DNA of 64,000 nucleotides from Irpex lacteus (taxonomy: Eukaryota; Basidiomycota; Agaricomycetes; Polyporales; Irpicaceae), in the NCBI GenBank assembly GCA_001986395.2, contig MQVO02000045.1:99725-163724 (forward strand), given 5' to 3'. The position numbers and the translations under genes are program-made. A model generated the notes under the pieces. It made no database searches, had not been told where the DNA came from, and saw nothing but the letters and a program-made list of their open reading frames with translations. Within the stretch, counting starts at the first letter, position 1; each line of letters begins with the position of its first letter. Positions 49,079-60,000 of the stretch are shown in pieces.

Positions 49079-49108
49079 TCCGCGGGGCACTTGAAATTGC
49101 AACTGTCC

Positions 49109-52100
49109 TCAGTTGCTATCAGAGTCAGAAGTGTTGGAGTGACAAAATTCTACATCCAATTCTTCTTCTGAATCTGAGGCTTCATCCTGAATCATATCAT
49201 CTTCATCCTCAATGTCTTCTGCCAGTTGAGCTAAACGGGTATCATCTCTGGACAGGTAGGGCAGTAGACGTTGAGCAGCAACACCTTGCCTCATAACGGC
49301 TCCATCTAGTTCCTTCAAGACATAGGATCCGCCTCGAGTTCGACGAACAACTTCGTAAGGGCCTAAATACCGTGGTGAGTATTTCTTGTCTAGACTCTTG
49401 TCCTTAGCACTGTTACGCATGATCACTAAGGTTCCTGCTTCAAGATCATCTGTCCACAGAGTCCTTCGGTAGCGTAACTCAAACTGTTGCTTGGACTTGA
49501 AGCGATGTCTACGGAGGGTAGCAGCGGCATCTTCTAAGTCTTTATCTCGTTTCTGGAACTGCTGGATGCGTAGCGCAAGTAGGTCTTCAGAACTCATATT
49601 GGAATGAAATCCTGTAACCATAAGAGAGGCTTCAGTCAGATCAATAGGCAGAACTGGTGATGTTCCGTGTAGTAGATAGAAAGGTGAATAACCTGTTTGG
49701 CGTCGTGTGGTACACTTGTCAGCGAAGAAGGCCATATGAACTTTGTCTGGCCAATCTGCGGTTCTTCCTTTGCATGCTTTAAGGATGCTTTGGCGAATTG
49801 TGAAGTGTCCTCGTTCAACTACTCCATTGGCTCTTGAGTTGTATGGAGAAATTGTAATGCGGGGTAGGCTGTATCTGTCCATGAGCTCAGTAAATGCTCC
49901 TTGAACTTCAGATCCGTTGTCTGTTGTGACTTGTCCAACGGCTCCATATCGGCAGAGGATTTCTTCAAAGAAGAACTTGGCTAGGGTTGTGGCTTTCAAG
50001 TTACGTAACGCGCGCCCTTCTGCAGCTCCTGTTAAGTCGTCACGTGCGGCAACAATATACTCAAACTTGTTAACCTTGGGCATATACATAACATCGACGT
50101 GAATCTTGGCAAAGACAGTGGTGGGGGTCGATACCATCAATGGAAGCTGACTTCTACGAGTAGTCCATAGTTGGCACTCATGACACGATTTGATATGCTG
50201 CTTGATGTCGTCAAACATAGTAGGCCAGTAGAACCTTTCTTTGCAGGTTTGCATGACAGCGTATTGTCCGCGATGTCCTAATTCCTCATGCAGTTGTTCC
50301 AAAATTTGTTGCCTTTTGTTTGCCCGCAGGATAACCTTAGTTGGCAGCTTTTGGCCTTGGCGTCTGAACATTGCTCCGTCTTTTACGAAGAAACGCTGGG
50401 CTTTCCTCATGAACTGTCGCTTTGTTTGCTCAGTGTCATGTGCGGGTGGCAATTGAAGAGTAGTGAGGAACTTGAAAATATCTGCAAGCACCTGGTCTTT
50501 GGGTGACAATAAGACATATGAACTTTGGCGGAAAGAATGGTCATAACCATCATGCGAGTACTGGGTGTGACTTTGGGTATAGAGCGCAATATCATCGAGC
50601 CATGCATCATCTTCGCTTTCGACTTCTTCGTCATCTGCTAGTTCTCTGCGTGACAAGGCATCAGGTCCTTTGTGACGTTCCGCAGGTACGTGGATGAGCT
50701 CAAAATCGAACAGAAGGATTCCTTGAATCCAACGATTGATAGTAGCATTGGGCTGCAGGTCAGGCTCGTTGAGCATTCCCTTAATATACTTGGCATCTAC
50801 TTCGACCTGAAGAGACTGAACTCCTATGAGGTAGAGTCTGTATGCACGGAGTGCTCGGTATAAACCATATAGTTCGAGTTTAGGCTGGGAGTATCGTGAT
50901 TCACGCTCGTTCATGGGGATAGAACCGTAACGTGCTGGCCTCTTCTTCTTCTCGTTGTCATACTGAGAAAGAATGAAGCCTACAGCCATAAAACTAGAGT
51001 CGACTGATAGAACTACAGGTAGAGCAGATGTGTAATCAATGGGACGTAAAGCAGGTGGTGACGTAATAGCAGCTTTGAGTGCATCAAAAGCTTGTTGTCT
51101 GCGATCATCCCATTCAAATTCAACATCATGGCGTACAAGCTCTGTGAGGGGTCGTGCTAACTGAGAGTAGTCCTTAATCCAGATTCGGACGGTTCCGCAT
51201 AAGCCTAGGAAACCTCGTACGTCCTTTACTGTTTTAAGTGTGGGCCACTTGAGAATCTTCTCTATTTTCTGCTCATCAGGTAAGCGTCCTGCTGGAGTAC
51301 ATTTCTGTCCAACAATCAGAACCTCTGGCTGACAAAGCTGAATCTTTCCTGGTGAGAAAGTTCCTCCGGCGTGTCCTACTCTATGAAGAATACGATGAAC
51401 ATCTTTGGCATGTTCCCAAATGAACCGGCGTATGCCTGGGTTCTGGGGAATAACTTCGGGATTACCGTTGACGTCAGGGTAGGTTGAGGACGGACCTTTG
51501 ATAGGCAAGTCATCAATGAATATGTCTGCGATGTGCGGGATCTCATCTTGGAGGATAAACGTCATACATGCCTGGAACTCAGCTGGTGAATTTGTGAAAC
51601 CGGTTGGTAGTGATGTGATGCGTAACAATCCTAACGGTGTCAGGAAAGCGGTCATATCACGACTTTCGGGGTGAACTTTGCGAGCATCAAAGCCCCAGTA
51701 TAGGTCAAACACTGAGTAACATTGACGGCCAGCGAAAGGTTCCACAAAATTGTCTAAGTTTGGCGGTAAACCTGCGTCTCGGATAGTGACTTTGTTGAGG
51801 GGTTGCAAGTCATGGACTAGACGTAACTTCCCACTCTTCTTGAGAACACAGAACCAACGTGAGCGGTATGATGACTGGCTTGGTTCGTAAACGCCTGCAG
51901 CTATCTTCTCCTTCAGTAGTTCAACGACCTTGTCTTTGATTCCTGGTGGTATCGGAATATTGGTGAAGGCCCAAGGTACGTGAGGTACTACTGAAATGAT
52001 GTACGGAGAGAAGTAGTCTTCACGGAATGATCCGCGTTGGCTGTCTTCGAATACAAAGCTGTACTGATTCAGTTTGAGAATATGAACGAATAACTTCTCC

Positions 52101-52849
52101 TCTTCTGGTAAGAGAAAGTTGTCTGGGTTGATATTCATTTCTTCTAAACGTTCCTCAGTAAGACGTCCTCCTGGATCTGGGACAAACACAGGTGGGTGGT
52201 ACGGCAGCGGCGGCAGAGAGTTAAGCGGGTCTTCAGGAAATTTACGTACGACTCGTGCATCTTCTGGGAATACAGCGGGTACTGGTTTGACTTTCCTGTC
52301 AACGCGCTTATACATGGTGAACGAATCTGCGTCTTGCGTAAACGTATCTGCATTCTGCGTAAAAGAATCTGCATCTAGCGTGAACGAATCTGCATTTTGC
52401 GTGGACAAGTCTGCGGTTTGCGGCTCCGTAATAGTAAGAATCCGAGATGCACTGCGCTTCCAAGCGGAGTGTACCTCCTCCCCGTCAATACAGATGACGA
52501 CCTCGTCATCTTCGAGATTGGCGAAAGCATCGTGCATCGAGGTTGTAAAGTACAAGGGAGCTTCATCATCATCAAAGCCATCAACGAACTTGGGCGCAGC
52601 GTAATTACAATAAATCGGTGAAGCGAACTCCTCCTCATAATCATAACAAGTCTGAGCATGCGAAGACGAGCGAAATGTTTGATCATCTTGGTCTAAATAC
52701 TCCGAAAGGGCGGGAGGGAGGCTAGACATAGGTGACGGATGACAATCAACATCAGGCGTGAGCAAGCGTGAAGGGTGATGTGACGGAAAAGAATGGGCTT
52801 GAAAATCGGCACTCGGGGCGTCAAAGTACTGAGCTGAAGGTGAAAACAT
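49109..52849 (-). CDS. Inner element ORF2: RT, RNase H, integrase
   Basis: RT motifs are SGKLRLVHDLQPLNKVT, YSVFDLYWGFDARKVHPESR, LLRITSLPTGFTNSPAEFQA and the catalytic IADIFIDDLPIKG. RNase H shows VVLSVDSSFMAVGFILSQ and LELYGLYRALRAYRLYL, with VEVDAKYIKGMLN. Integrase has an HHCC finger (LHEELGHRGQYAVM, CHECQLW) and a DDE core (IHVDVMYMP, VTTDNGSEVQG, SPYNSRANGVVERGHF). The C-terminus is acidic, rich in Asp, Glu and Ser. The frame is open from 54,898, but the first 683 codons lack recognisable domains and overlap ORF1 for 887 nt, so I start at the Met at 52,849 (MFSPSAQYFDAPS, 1,246 residues). This frame is +1 relative to ORF1. Confidence 0.9.
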   Translation of the reverse strand: MFSPSAQYFDAPSADFQAHSFPSHHPSRLLTPDVDCHPSPMSSLPPALSEYLDQDDQTFRSSSHAQTCYDYEEEFASPIYCNYAAPKFVDGFDDDEAPLYFTTSMHDAFANLEDDEVVICIDGEEVHSAWKRSASRILTITEPQTADLSTQNADSFTLDADSFTQNADTFTQDADSFTMYKRVDRKVKPVPAVFPEDARVVRKFPEDPLNSLPPLPYHPPVFVPDPGGRLTEERLEEMNINPDNFLLPEEEKLFVHILKLNQYSFVFEDSQRGSFREDYFSPYIISVVPHVPWAFTNIPIPPGIKDKVVELLKEKIAAGVYEPSQSSYRSRWFCVLKKSGKLRLVHDLQPLNKVTIRDAGLPPNLDNFVEPFAGRQCYSVFDLYWGFDARKVHPESRDMTAFLTPLGLLRITSLPTGFTNSPAEFQACMTFILQDEIPHIADIFIDDLPIKGPSSTYPDVNGNPEVIPQNPGIRRFIWEHAKDVHRILHRVGHAGGTFSPGKIQLCQPEVLIVGQKCTPAGRLPDEQKIEKILKWPTLKTVKDVRGFLGLCGTVRIWIKDYSQLARPLTELVRHDVEFEWDDRRQQAFDALKAAITSPPALRPIDYTSALPVVLSVDSSFMAVGFILSQYDNEKKKRPARYGSIPMNERESRYSQPKLELYGLYRALRAYRLYLIGVQSLQVEVDAKYIKGMLNEPDLQPNATINRWIQGILLFDFELIHVPAERHKGPDALSRRELADDEEVESEDDAWLDDIALYTQSHTQYSHDGYDHSFRQSSYVLLSPKDQVLADIFKFLTTLQLPPAHDTEQTKRQFMRKAQRFFVKDGAMFRRQGQKLPTKVILRANKRQQILEQLHEELGHRGQYAVMQTCKERFYWPTMFDDIKQHIKSCHECQLWTTRRSQLPLMVSTPTTVFAKIHVDVMYMPKVNKFEYIVAARDDLTGAAEGRALRNLKATTLAKFFFEEILCRYGAVGQVTTDNGSEVQGAFTELMDRYSLPRITISPYNSRANGVVERGHFTIRQSILKACKGRTADWPDKVHMAFFADKCTTRRQTGYSPFYLLHGTSPVLPIDLTEASLMVTGFHSNMSSEDLLALRIQQFQKRDKDLEDAAATLRRHRFKSKQQFELRYRRTLWTDDLEAGTLVIMRNSAKDKSLDKKYSPRYLGPYEVVRRTRGGSYVLKELDGAVMRQGVAAQRLLPYLSRDDTRLAQLAEDIEDEDDMIQDEASDSEEELDVEFCHSNTSDSDSN
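52317..52421 (-). repeat. Five 21-bp tandem repeats in ORF2 of the inner element
   Basis: Five imperfect 21-nt units (such as GTGAACGAATCTGCATTTTGC) occur in tandem. They encode a seven-residue repeat of the form QNADSFT/LDADSFT just upstream of RT. The unit length keeps the frame. Confidence 0.85.
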
Positions 52850-54011
52850 TACAACTGCCTTATTAGGCAAGTCCGAAATGCTTAACAACTCCTGCGTAAG
52901 TGACTGAGATGGTAGGTAACAGCAAGTGAGAAGCGACTCGGAAATGTACTGTATAGGCTGCTTAACAAGTATAAAATACTGATAAGGCGCCTGAGACGAG
53001 ATACAAGTACACTCTTTAGGTGATGAGGAAGAGCCGTGCTGAAAACCTAAGTACGAGACGCGTGGTGTAGCGAGAGAGTGTGCGAAAATCAAGTCTGCGA
53101 GAAATCCTAAGTCCGAAGCGCTCGAGTTTTGTACTAATAGCGAGTTTTCACACTTAGAAAAATATTCTAAGGTAAAAGCGCCAGTGTACAGGCATAGCGG
53201 CGGTATAAAGTCTTTATTAATAATAATAGACTTATACTTATCAGCGCGAGTGTCGAAATTTACTAAGTATGAGCTGCTACTAATTAAGTCACAGCGGTCA
53301 CACCATAAGTTTCGGGGATCACGGCCGAGGGCACCGGTGTATTGCCATAGACTAAGTACACAGATACAAGTACTATACTCTGACAAGCGGGGGACATGCG
53401 GAGTGAAAGGAGGGGATAGGCGGGAGGTGGAGAATGAGCAAAACTCCACCACCGGTGGCTGTGCGTAGAGAGCGGCGGGACACAGCGAGGACGAAGGGGG
53501 ATGGGGGACTCTATAACGGCAACCGGTTATCGTACACACACACGCAGGGGACGGCAGCGAAACCAATATATAGTCTGCGTGAAATCGCGTTAAGGAGCGT
53601 GCATGTGTGAACGAATGGGCTACGTACTTATGCAGGTTTTCTTCAGGCAGTAACCAGGGAGACCGGACATAAGAAACGGGGCCGGATGCAGATCGAGAGG
53701 CGAAAGGCGACGAAGGCGGAGAGGTCGGTGATGACGTGGATTTGAAGGTGGAAGGTGGCAAAACGAATGGGAAGGGAGGAAATGAAGAAGGCGTTGACGT
53801 GGGTTTTAATGGGGAATCAGGAAATGAAAAAGGAAGGAGAGGGGCGATGACCGAAAGCAATGACGTGGTGTTAATGGGGGGATGTAGGGGATAAAAACTT
53901 AAGGGGAAGATGGGAATACCAGGGGGATAGGCGAGTGGAAACGGAGTTACTGGGGTAGCGAGGACAAGAATTAGACCGATTTTGCAGGCAGAGTAGACAT
54001 GTGTGCTTACT
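52850..54011 (-). other. Open spacer between ORF1 stop and ORF2 Met in the inner element
   Basis: This 1.16-kb stretch is open in the ORF2 frame, but its translation is Pro/Ser/Phe/Leu-rich (AYPPGIPIFPLSFYPLHPP, FPFVLPPSTFKSTSSPTS) with no known domain. It could be a translated linker, an internal-initiation leader or a captured sequence. Confidence 0.45.
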
Positions 54012-57000
54012 CTAATTTGCGCGCTGAAAGGTCTCGAGACATATGTCCCGAAAGTCTTGAGGAAATGTGGGTACCGACCAGTGTCCTCCGAATATTCCAC
54101 GCCTTCGGTACCCTTGAACAGTTTCGTTGTCCGCAGTTGATGCTCGGTAGGCCAGGGCGTTGTCCAGGGTCTCGGCGACGTAACCGTGGTACTGGTTGCT
54201 GATAGCGAAAAATACGCGGGCCTGCAAAGCTTCAATCTCCTCAACGGGGTCCAGGTAAGGGTTGCCATCGAACTCCTGCTTGGGGAAAAACAAGGCAGTA
54301 AGAGCGAGTTGGAGATCGGCGTGGTCCTCGGGATCGAGATTGCGAAAGGTACGTAAGAATCGTTCGAGCCCGAGGTCTTGAGCGAGCTCGATGATAGGCC
54401 GAAGACGTCTGACCAGTGCACGGCGTGCGAGCCAGTGAACGACGAGTCCGTCTGAGTCACTGTCGTCAGTAGCGTACATGGCTGCGATCTCCGAGTTGGG
54501 TGCTGAGAAGCGACGGCGACGGCGGGTGCGATCGTTCTCTTGAAATTCCTGAGCGTTGATGACGTCTTTGAAGGCGATGAGGGTGCTGATGACGTGGTGA
54601 GCGGTATGGGTGCAGCGGGAAGGTGGACAGATGCGAGGAGGGGTAACCCAGGGGCGACTGGTGTATCCCTCGTCGTATGGGGATGGGGGGTCTTCCGCTG
54701 TGGCTTCTCCAGGGAGCAAAGGGGGTCGTGAGAGGACTGCGATTTTCTCGTCGTAGGTGCAGGAGCCGGGAGTGGGGCAAAGAGGTGATGTGGGCGAGGC
54801 CATGACAGAGTCATGGTCCATCCAGGCGGGAGGGTGGAGGATGCCTGCGACGTCAGGCTCAGCGAGAAAGCAGTCGATCGAGTCGATGACCGACGCACCT
54901 TCGTAAGGGTCTATGTCGATGCTCTCGTCGCTCGATGTGTCCTCCTCGCTACTCGTATCCTCCTCCTCTAACTCGATGTCGACGGTCTCCTCGATGGTGG
55001 CGTCGTTCAGAGTGAGGCGTTCGACGCCGGCGAGTACCTGGGGGTCCATGAGAAAGGCTCGGTCTTGAGGTAGGCCTGGCAGACGTGCGCGGGCGAATAC
55101 AGGTGCATCACGCAGGGCAGCCTCGATGGCATACCCATGCATGATCATAATGGGGTCGGCGGGGGCATCTGGGGCGTCGTTATCGTCGCTGGAGGAGCTG
55201 GAGGCTGTGGTGGCGAGGTCTTCGCCGTTGTGGGAGGCGTTGGGGTCTGAGTGAAGCGTGAGCCGGCGTACGCCATCCTCGACGGGCTGAATGGTTGTGT
55301 TGTTCGTGGACTGAAGACGGTTCCGCTCATTTACAACGACCTGGGCTCGTAAGGCGTCGAGCAGGAGGCTGAGGGAGGTGTCATGAGAGATAGGTACACA
55401 GCCAGGTGGACTGGGCACGTACCGTTCGTTGGTCTCTTGCACGATGCGCCTGGCGAGATCCTCCTGCTGAAGGCGCGGGATCTCGTAGTCGAGGTGGGGG
55501 CGGTCAGCTACATCTTGAGGAGTGGGGGCAGCGGAGTATAGAACAGAGAGAGGGGCGGGTGACGGCGACGAAGGAGGTGTTGGCAGTGATGAAGACGGTA
55601 CAGGCAGTGACCAAGCGACAGGTGGCGACCACGAGGCCGGAGGTTGAACGGGCTGGGAGTTGCCGGCAGCAGGCGCTGGGATCGACGAGGTAATCTCGTC
55701 GGTGTCCGGGCTCGAGATTGTGCCGACCTCCGAGTCAGAGCCAAAGAAATCCTTGAGCTCAGCCTCAGCGCGTGCATCCGTAAGGCGCTCATGCTCTGGA
55801 GATCTCCGGTGAGTCGCGTGGCTGTGCGTAGTGGCAGGACGCATACCTTTGATGACCTCTCGCAGATGCTTGAGGTCGTCGTTCTCTTCTTCCTCGCTGT
55901 GTCCCTTCTCGACTAGGTTGACCTCGTCCCCTCCATCCGTCTCTCCGCTATCACTGACAGGACTGGCCGGGCCAATCAAGAGGCCGACGCGATCTCTGCA
56001 AGACGACGAATCAGCGGGCTGCAAACAGTCTGAGGGCGAATCATCATACCGGTGGCCAATGAACTCGACAGGCGACCAGTCGACCGGGTGCGTACCTCGC
56101 GGAGGAGCGTTGGGACCTCCTAGAACAATGATGCGGTCGAGTACGAAGATCGGGGAGTGAGCACACCGCGTAGTGTCGCCGGCCGGGGCAGCAAGATAAT
56201 ACCCTTGGCTGTTCCTCTGGCCTTCTTCGGCACGTAAGTTTCTATTTACTTGTAACTCAAACGGCTGAATGCTGAAGTTTCGTTCGCCGGCTAGGATGAT
56301 AAAGTCGCCAATGACGGGGTGCGAGGTCCTATACATGTCAAATCCGAACATACGACGGCGGGCCTCTTCGACGGTGGGGAAAGGATGGGAGGCGAGGTGG
56401 ATGACTCCTCGGTAAGCCAGTCCCTCTAGTACGTTCTCTGCCTGAGCTGGAGTTAACATGCACCTAAAGATAGTGTAGGCGACGCTCTGCTCAGGCTCAG
56501 GAGGGACACAAACGGCGAACGGCGCATTCATATTGTGTCGAATGACAGCGCGGACGCGTTCAGAGGGTGGGGCGACGGGCGTGTCTAGAGGCGTAGGCGG
56601 TGGTGACGTGGCGATGGCGACTGAGCGATAGACGGTGGGGTCTGGGGGCGTAGGTTCGAGAGGGGCGAGGGACTTTGGTATTCGGTGAGTGTGTGGTTTA
56701 TCAGGGAGACTGACGGTTGCTTTGTCTAGCCCAGATTCCTTATGCACCACGCCATGAGAACTCTTGTGGCAATCCCCCTTACCCTCGATCATCCTCTGCA
56801 GGGCATCAAGTTGACTTAGGAGGGGCGGGTTGCGATTTTGCTTCCGCAAAACGCGCCCGTTTGGCAGCTCAAGACTCAGGCCTACCCTTCGAAATTCGCC
56901 TTGCTTTTCACGCTGTTCAAGCCTTGCACACTTCGCAATTACATGGCCTGGACTCCCGCAACCGAAGCAAGTACGCCGTGAGGTTCTCTGGCGTTGCCTG

Positions 57001-60000
57001 GGCGGAGGAGTCGGACGACTGCCCTTTTGGGAAGTGGGCGGGTTGCCCGTTAAGGTAAACGTGCGCATGTTCTCAATAGCTCCTTTTTGAGATAAGCTTC
57101 TAACATTCGTCTGATTTCTAGGTACAGATCTGTGTCCCCTTAACCCTGACTTCTGCCAATGCTTATCTCTAGGTGGCTTGAGCCGGGGTGCCGTGGCTTG
57201 GTGCGTGCACGTGTGATCTTGGTGGGTTGAGGGTTGACCTCTTGGATGGGTCGGGGGTTCTTTCGATGCGGTGCTTGTCGGGTTTTGGTTTAGGTGAGTT
57301 CCCTTATTGTTTGGCAGTTTGCGGGCTGTGCGCTGACCTTTCCCTTTTTGGTTTCTTGCATTCCAGGGTATGTTTCCTCGAGCAGTTGGCAGGTTGACAG
57401 GTGCGCCGCTTTGCTTCTTTTGGTTAGGTTCACTGTGTGGCTGCTCCTGCTGGTTGTCTAGATGCCTGCCCAGCTCGGGCCGCTGACACTGGTGTGCTTG
57501 CACATCAGTTGTCCGGTTACTGGAAACTCCTTCTGGACCGGAACGGGCGCTACAAGTTGAAAACGCGTGAGTCGTTCCGCAGCAATCCGGGTGTAGTGCA
57601 TCACTGACTGCCTTTTTAGGAAATTCGGATAAAACCTCGGTGATGGCGGCTTCAAACTGCGACGACGGGGTTTGCCCCATCAAGACAAGTGATAAGTTGG
57701 GTCTTAATGACTTCGGTAAGTGGTTTTCGTGGCTTGCACTTCCTCTTATTTGACTAACACTTGGTCTTTCGCGTTCGTAGGTCCAATTCGACACTTCTCG
57801 CATCCAATGTCCGAGTACACGGCGGTCTTGGTTAAGAATATCCCAACGGTGTTCAGAACGTAGGTAAGCCATTCTCTCGTCATTTTGCCTAGTGAGAAAC
57901 TGACTTTCTGGTCCGTCGTAGACATCCCATGCTTCGTTGACGGCGCGCATATCGGCTTCAAAAAGCTCGCGCAGGTACTTCTGAGCGTGTTGCATCCATT
58001 GTTTGAAGGTGAGTCCTCCGCAGTTCAGTTCGTTTTCTATAATGCTTACCATTCTCTCCTCATCTGCAGTAGATAGCTTGATTTCGGGAGATGGTGACTG
58101 ATCGGCGGTGGCTTGTGGGGACTTTACTTCACGTACTATAGCAGTGGATGTACTTGGCAGCTCGGTGTCGTCCATCGTCATGAATTTAAATGTTTCCGAT
58201 AAATCTTGACTTTGTGACTGTGTGACAAGTACTTTGGCGGGCTCTTCGGAGTTGTTCTTCTGAGTGTTAAGGCTAGATCGGCTGACTGGGCTGAGCATGA
58301 AGTTGTCGAGTTCTTGTTCGACTAATCCTTCTGGAATGTCAAGGGCTAATAACGTGGACTCTAGAACTTCTGCTCTGCGTTTCTGCTTGATGTCAGCGGG
58401 ATCCTGCGGAAACGTCTTGGTTGATTCGGTGGCTGTTGCAGGGTCTTCATCTTCTTTGACCTCCTCAATCCGAGCATGTGCTGAGTCTTCTGAGTGCATA
58501 GATAGGTAGGCTTCGCTGATGCGGACCTTCTGAACTTTCTGCCTCTGGTGTGAATAGTACTCATCATATACGTCGGGAGGTGGTCGTGGTTCTCCTGCAA
58601 CTAGCATTTCCCACTGGCTATTCAAGTCTTGATCTTTGAACACCAGGAAGGTTCCTTCTCTTCGCTCGTCAATCGTAATGAAGTTTCCTCTTTGCCATGG
58701 TCTTCCGAGAAGCAAGTCGAATGGTGCGTGTTCGCCGATGTACATATTTGCAAAAGTTAAAACGTCTCCACAGCGTAACGGGACTTCGGCTAGGAATCCT
58801 GATAGAGTTCCTTCGCCTCCGTTGGCATCGTTCATGACTATTGAGCGGGTGACGTCGACTGGCTGCTTGATACAGTTGAGCCAAGTCTTTTTGCTGCATA
58901 TGTTAAGCATGGATCCGGTATCGATAATGGTCTCTATCGGAATTCCGTTGCAGTGTAGTGTGAGGCGAATGAGCTGGCTTCGGGTTTTTGGCATGAAAGC
59001 GGCGACCGTGGTGGGTTCGTCCTCCTGATACTCGGTGGCAGTAGCTAGCTTCGTGTCAGCTGGTGCCTTTGCTTGCTTGAGTCTCAGAACATCCTGCATA
59101 CGTTGGGTCATCTCGCGAGATACAGCCATGAGTTCACCGACTTGAAGGCTGACAGGGGCACTGAGCATTTTGTCGAGAACGGTGTTGGGGTTGACGTGGC
59201 TTTGAATCTCCGACTGGCGAGGCTGACGCTTGGCTGGTTCATCACGTGGTGCAGGATTAGGCGCTGGCTTCGGCTTGAACTGGTCGTGCCGAATACCCGG
59301 CGGCGGCTTTCGTTGGGCATTCTTACGAGAGAGCGGAATATCCTCCTCGATATCGCTATCGTTATCTGGGTCGAACATTCTTACATCCTCCTCATGGGGG
59401 CGAACTGGGACTGGCTTTGGTGTAGGCTTAGGTCTAGGATCTACATTTTCCTTGTTCGGATTCTGCTTATCCTTAAACCGAGCGCCTGAATCTTTGCGGA
59501 GAGGTGGAGGAACTACTCCTTGAAACCTATCTCGCTTAGCTTTCATGCGCATGTCGGATGACTCTACTGGGTATGCAGCCATGTCTGGGTCCTCATATTC
59601 GATATCTCCCTTGAAGAAGGCGTAGGGGTTCTGGTCATGCTGAATGGCATAAACCTCATCATCTGTCAGGTCGGCTTCGGCAGGCTGGTCGTCAATGGTT
59701 ATGAGATTACTAGAGTTCTGTAGCCGTTCTATGGCTTCGGTCAAAGGTTCGCCAAGGTAGTTACGACGAATGGAAGAGCCGTTGCTCATAACCCATTGGT
59801 TGTTAGCTCCATAACGAATGACTCCTTTGTTGGCTAAGTCTCTAAGGTCGGGGCAGAATCTCATTGAATGGCCTTGCTTTCCGCAACCGAAACAGTTCTG
59901 AGTGGAGAATCCACCTGACATATGTGGCGGAGGTTCGCGTTCAAAGCTCTGACGTTCGCGTGGTGCTGAGGCAGAAGTCGTGGGTGATATACGACGCTGC

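Noticed and set aside
53000..54898. N-terminal 683 codons of the ORF2 frame as a functional protein
   Set aside because: Translation is low-complexity without domains and partly shadows ORF1; kept only as an open question.
54466..57397. Numerous plus-strand ORFs opposite ORF1 of the inner element
   Set aside because: They mirror the C-rich coding strand of ORF1 and carry no domain.
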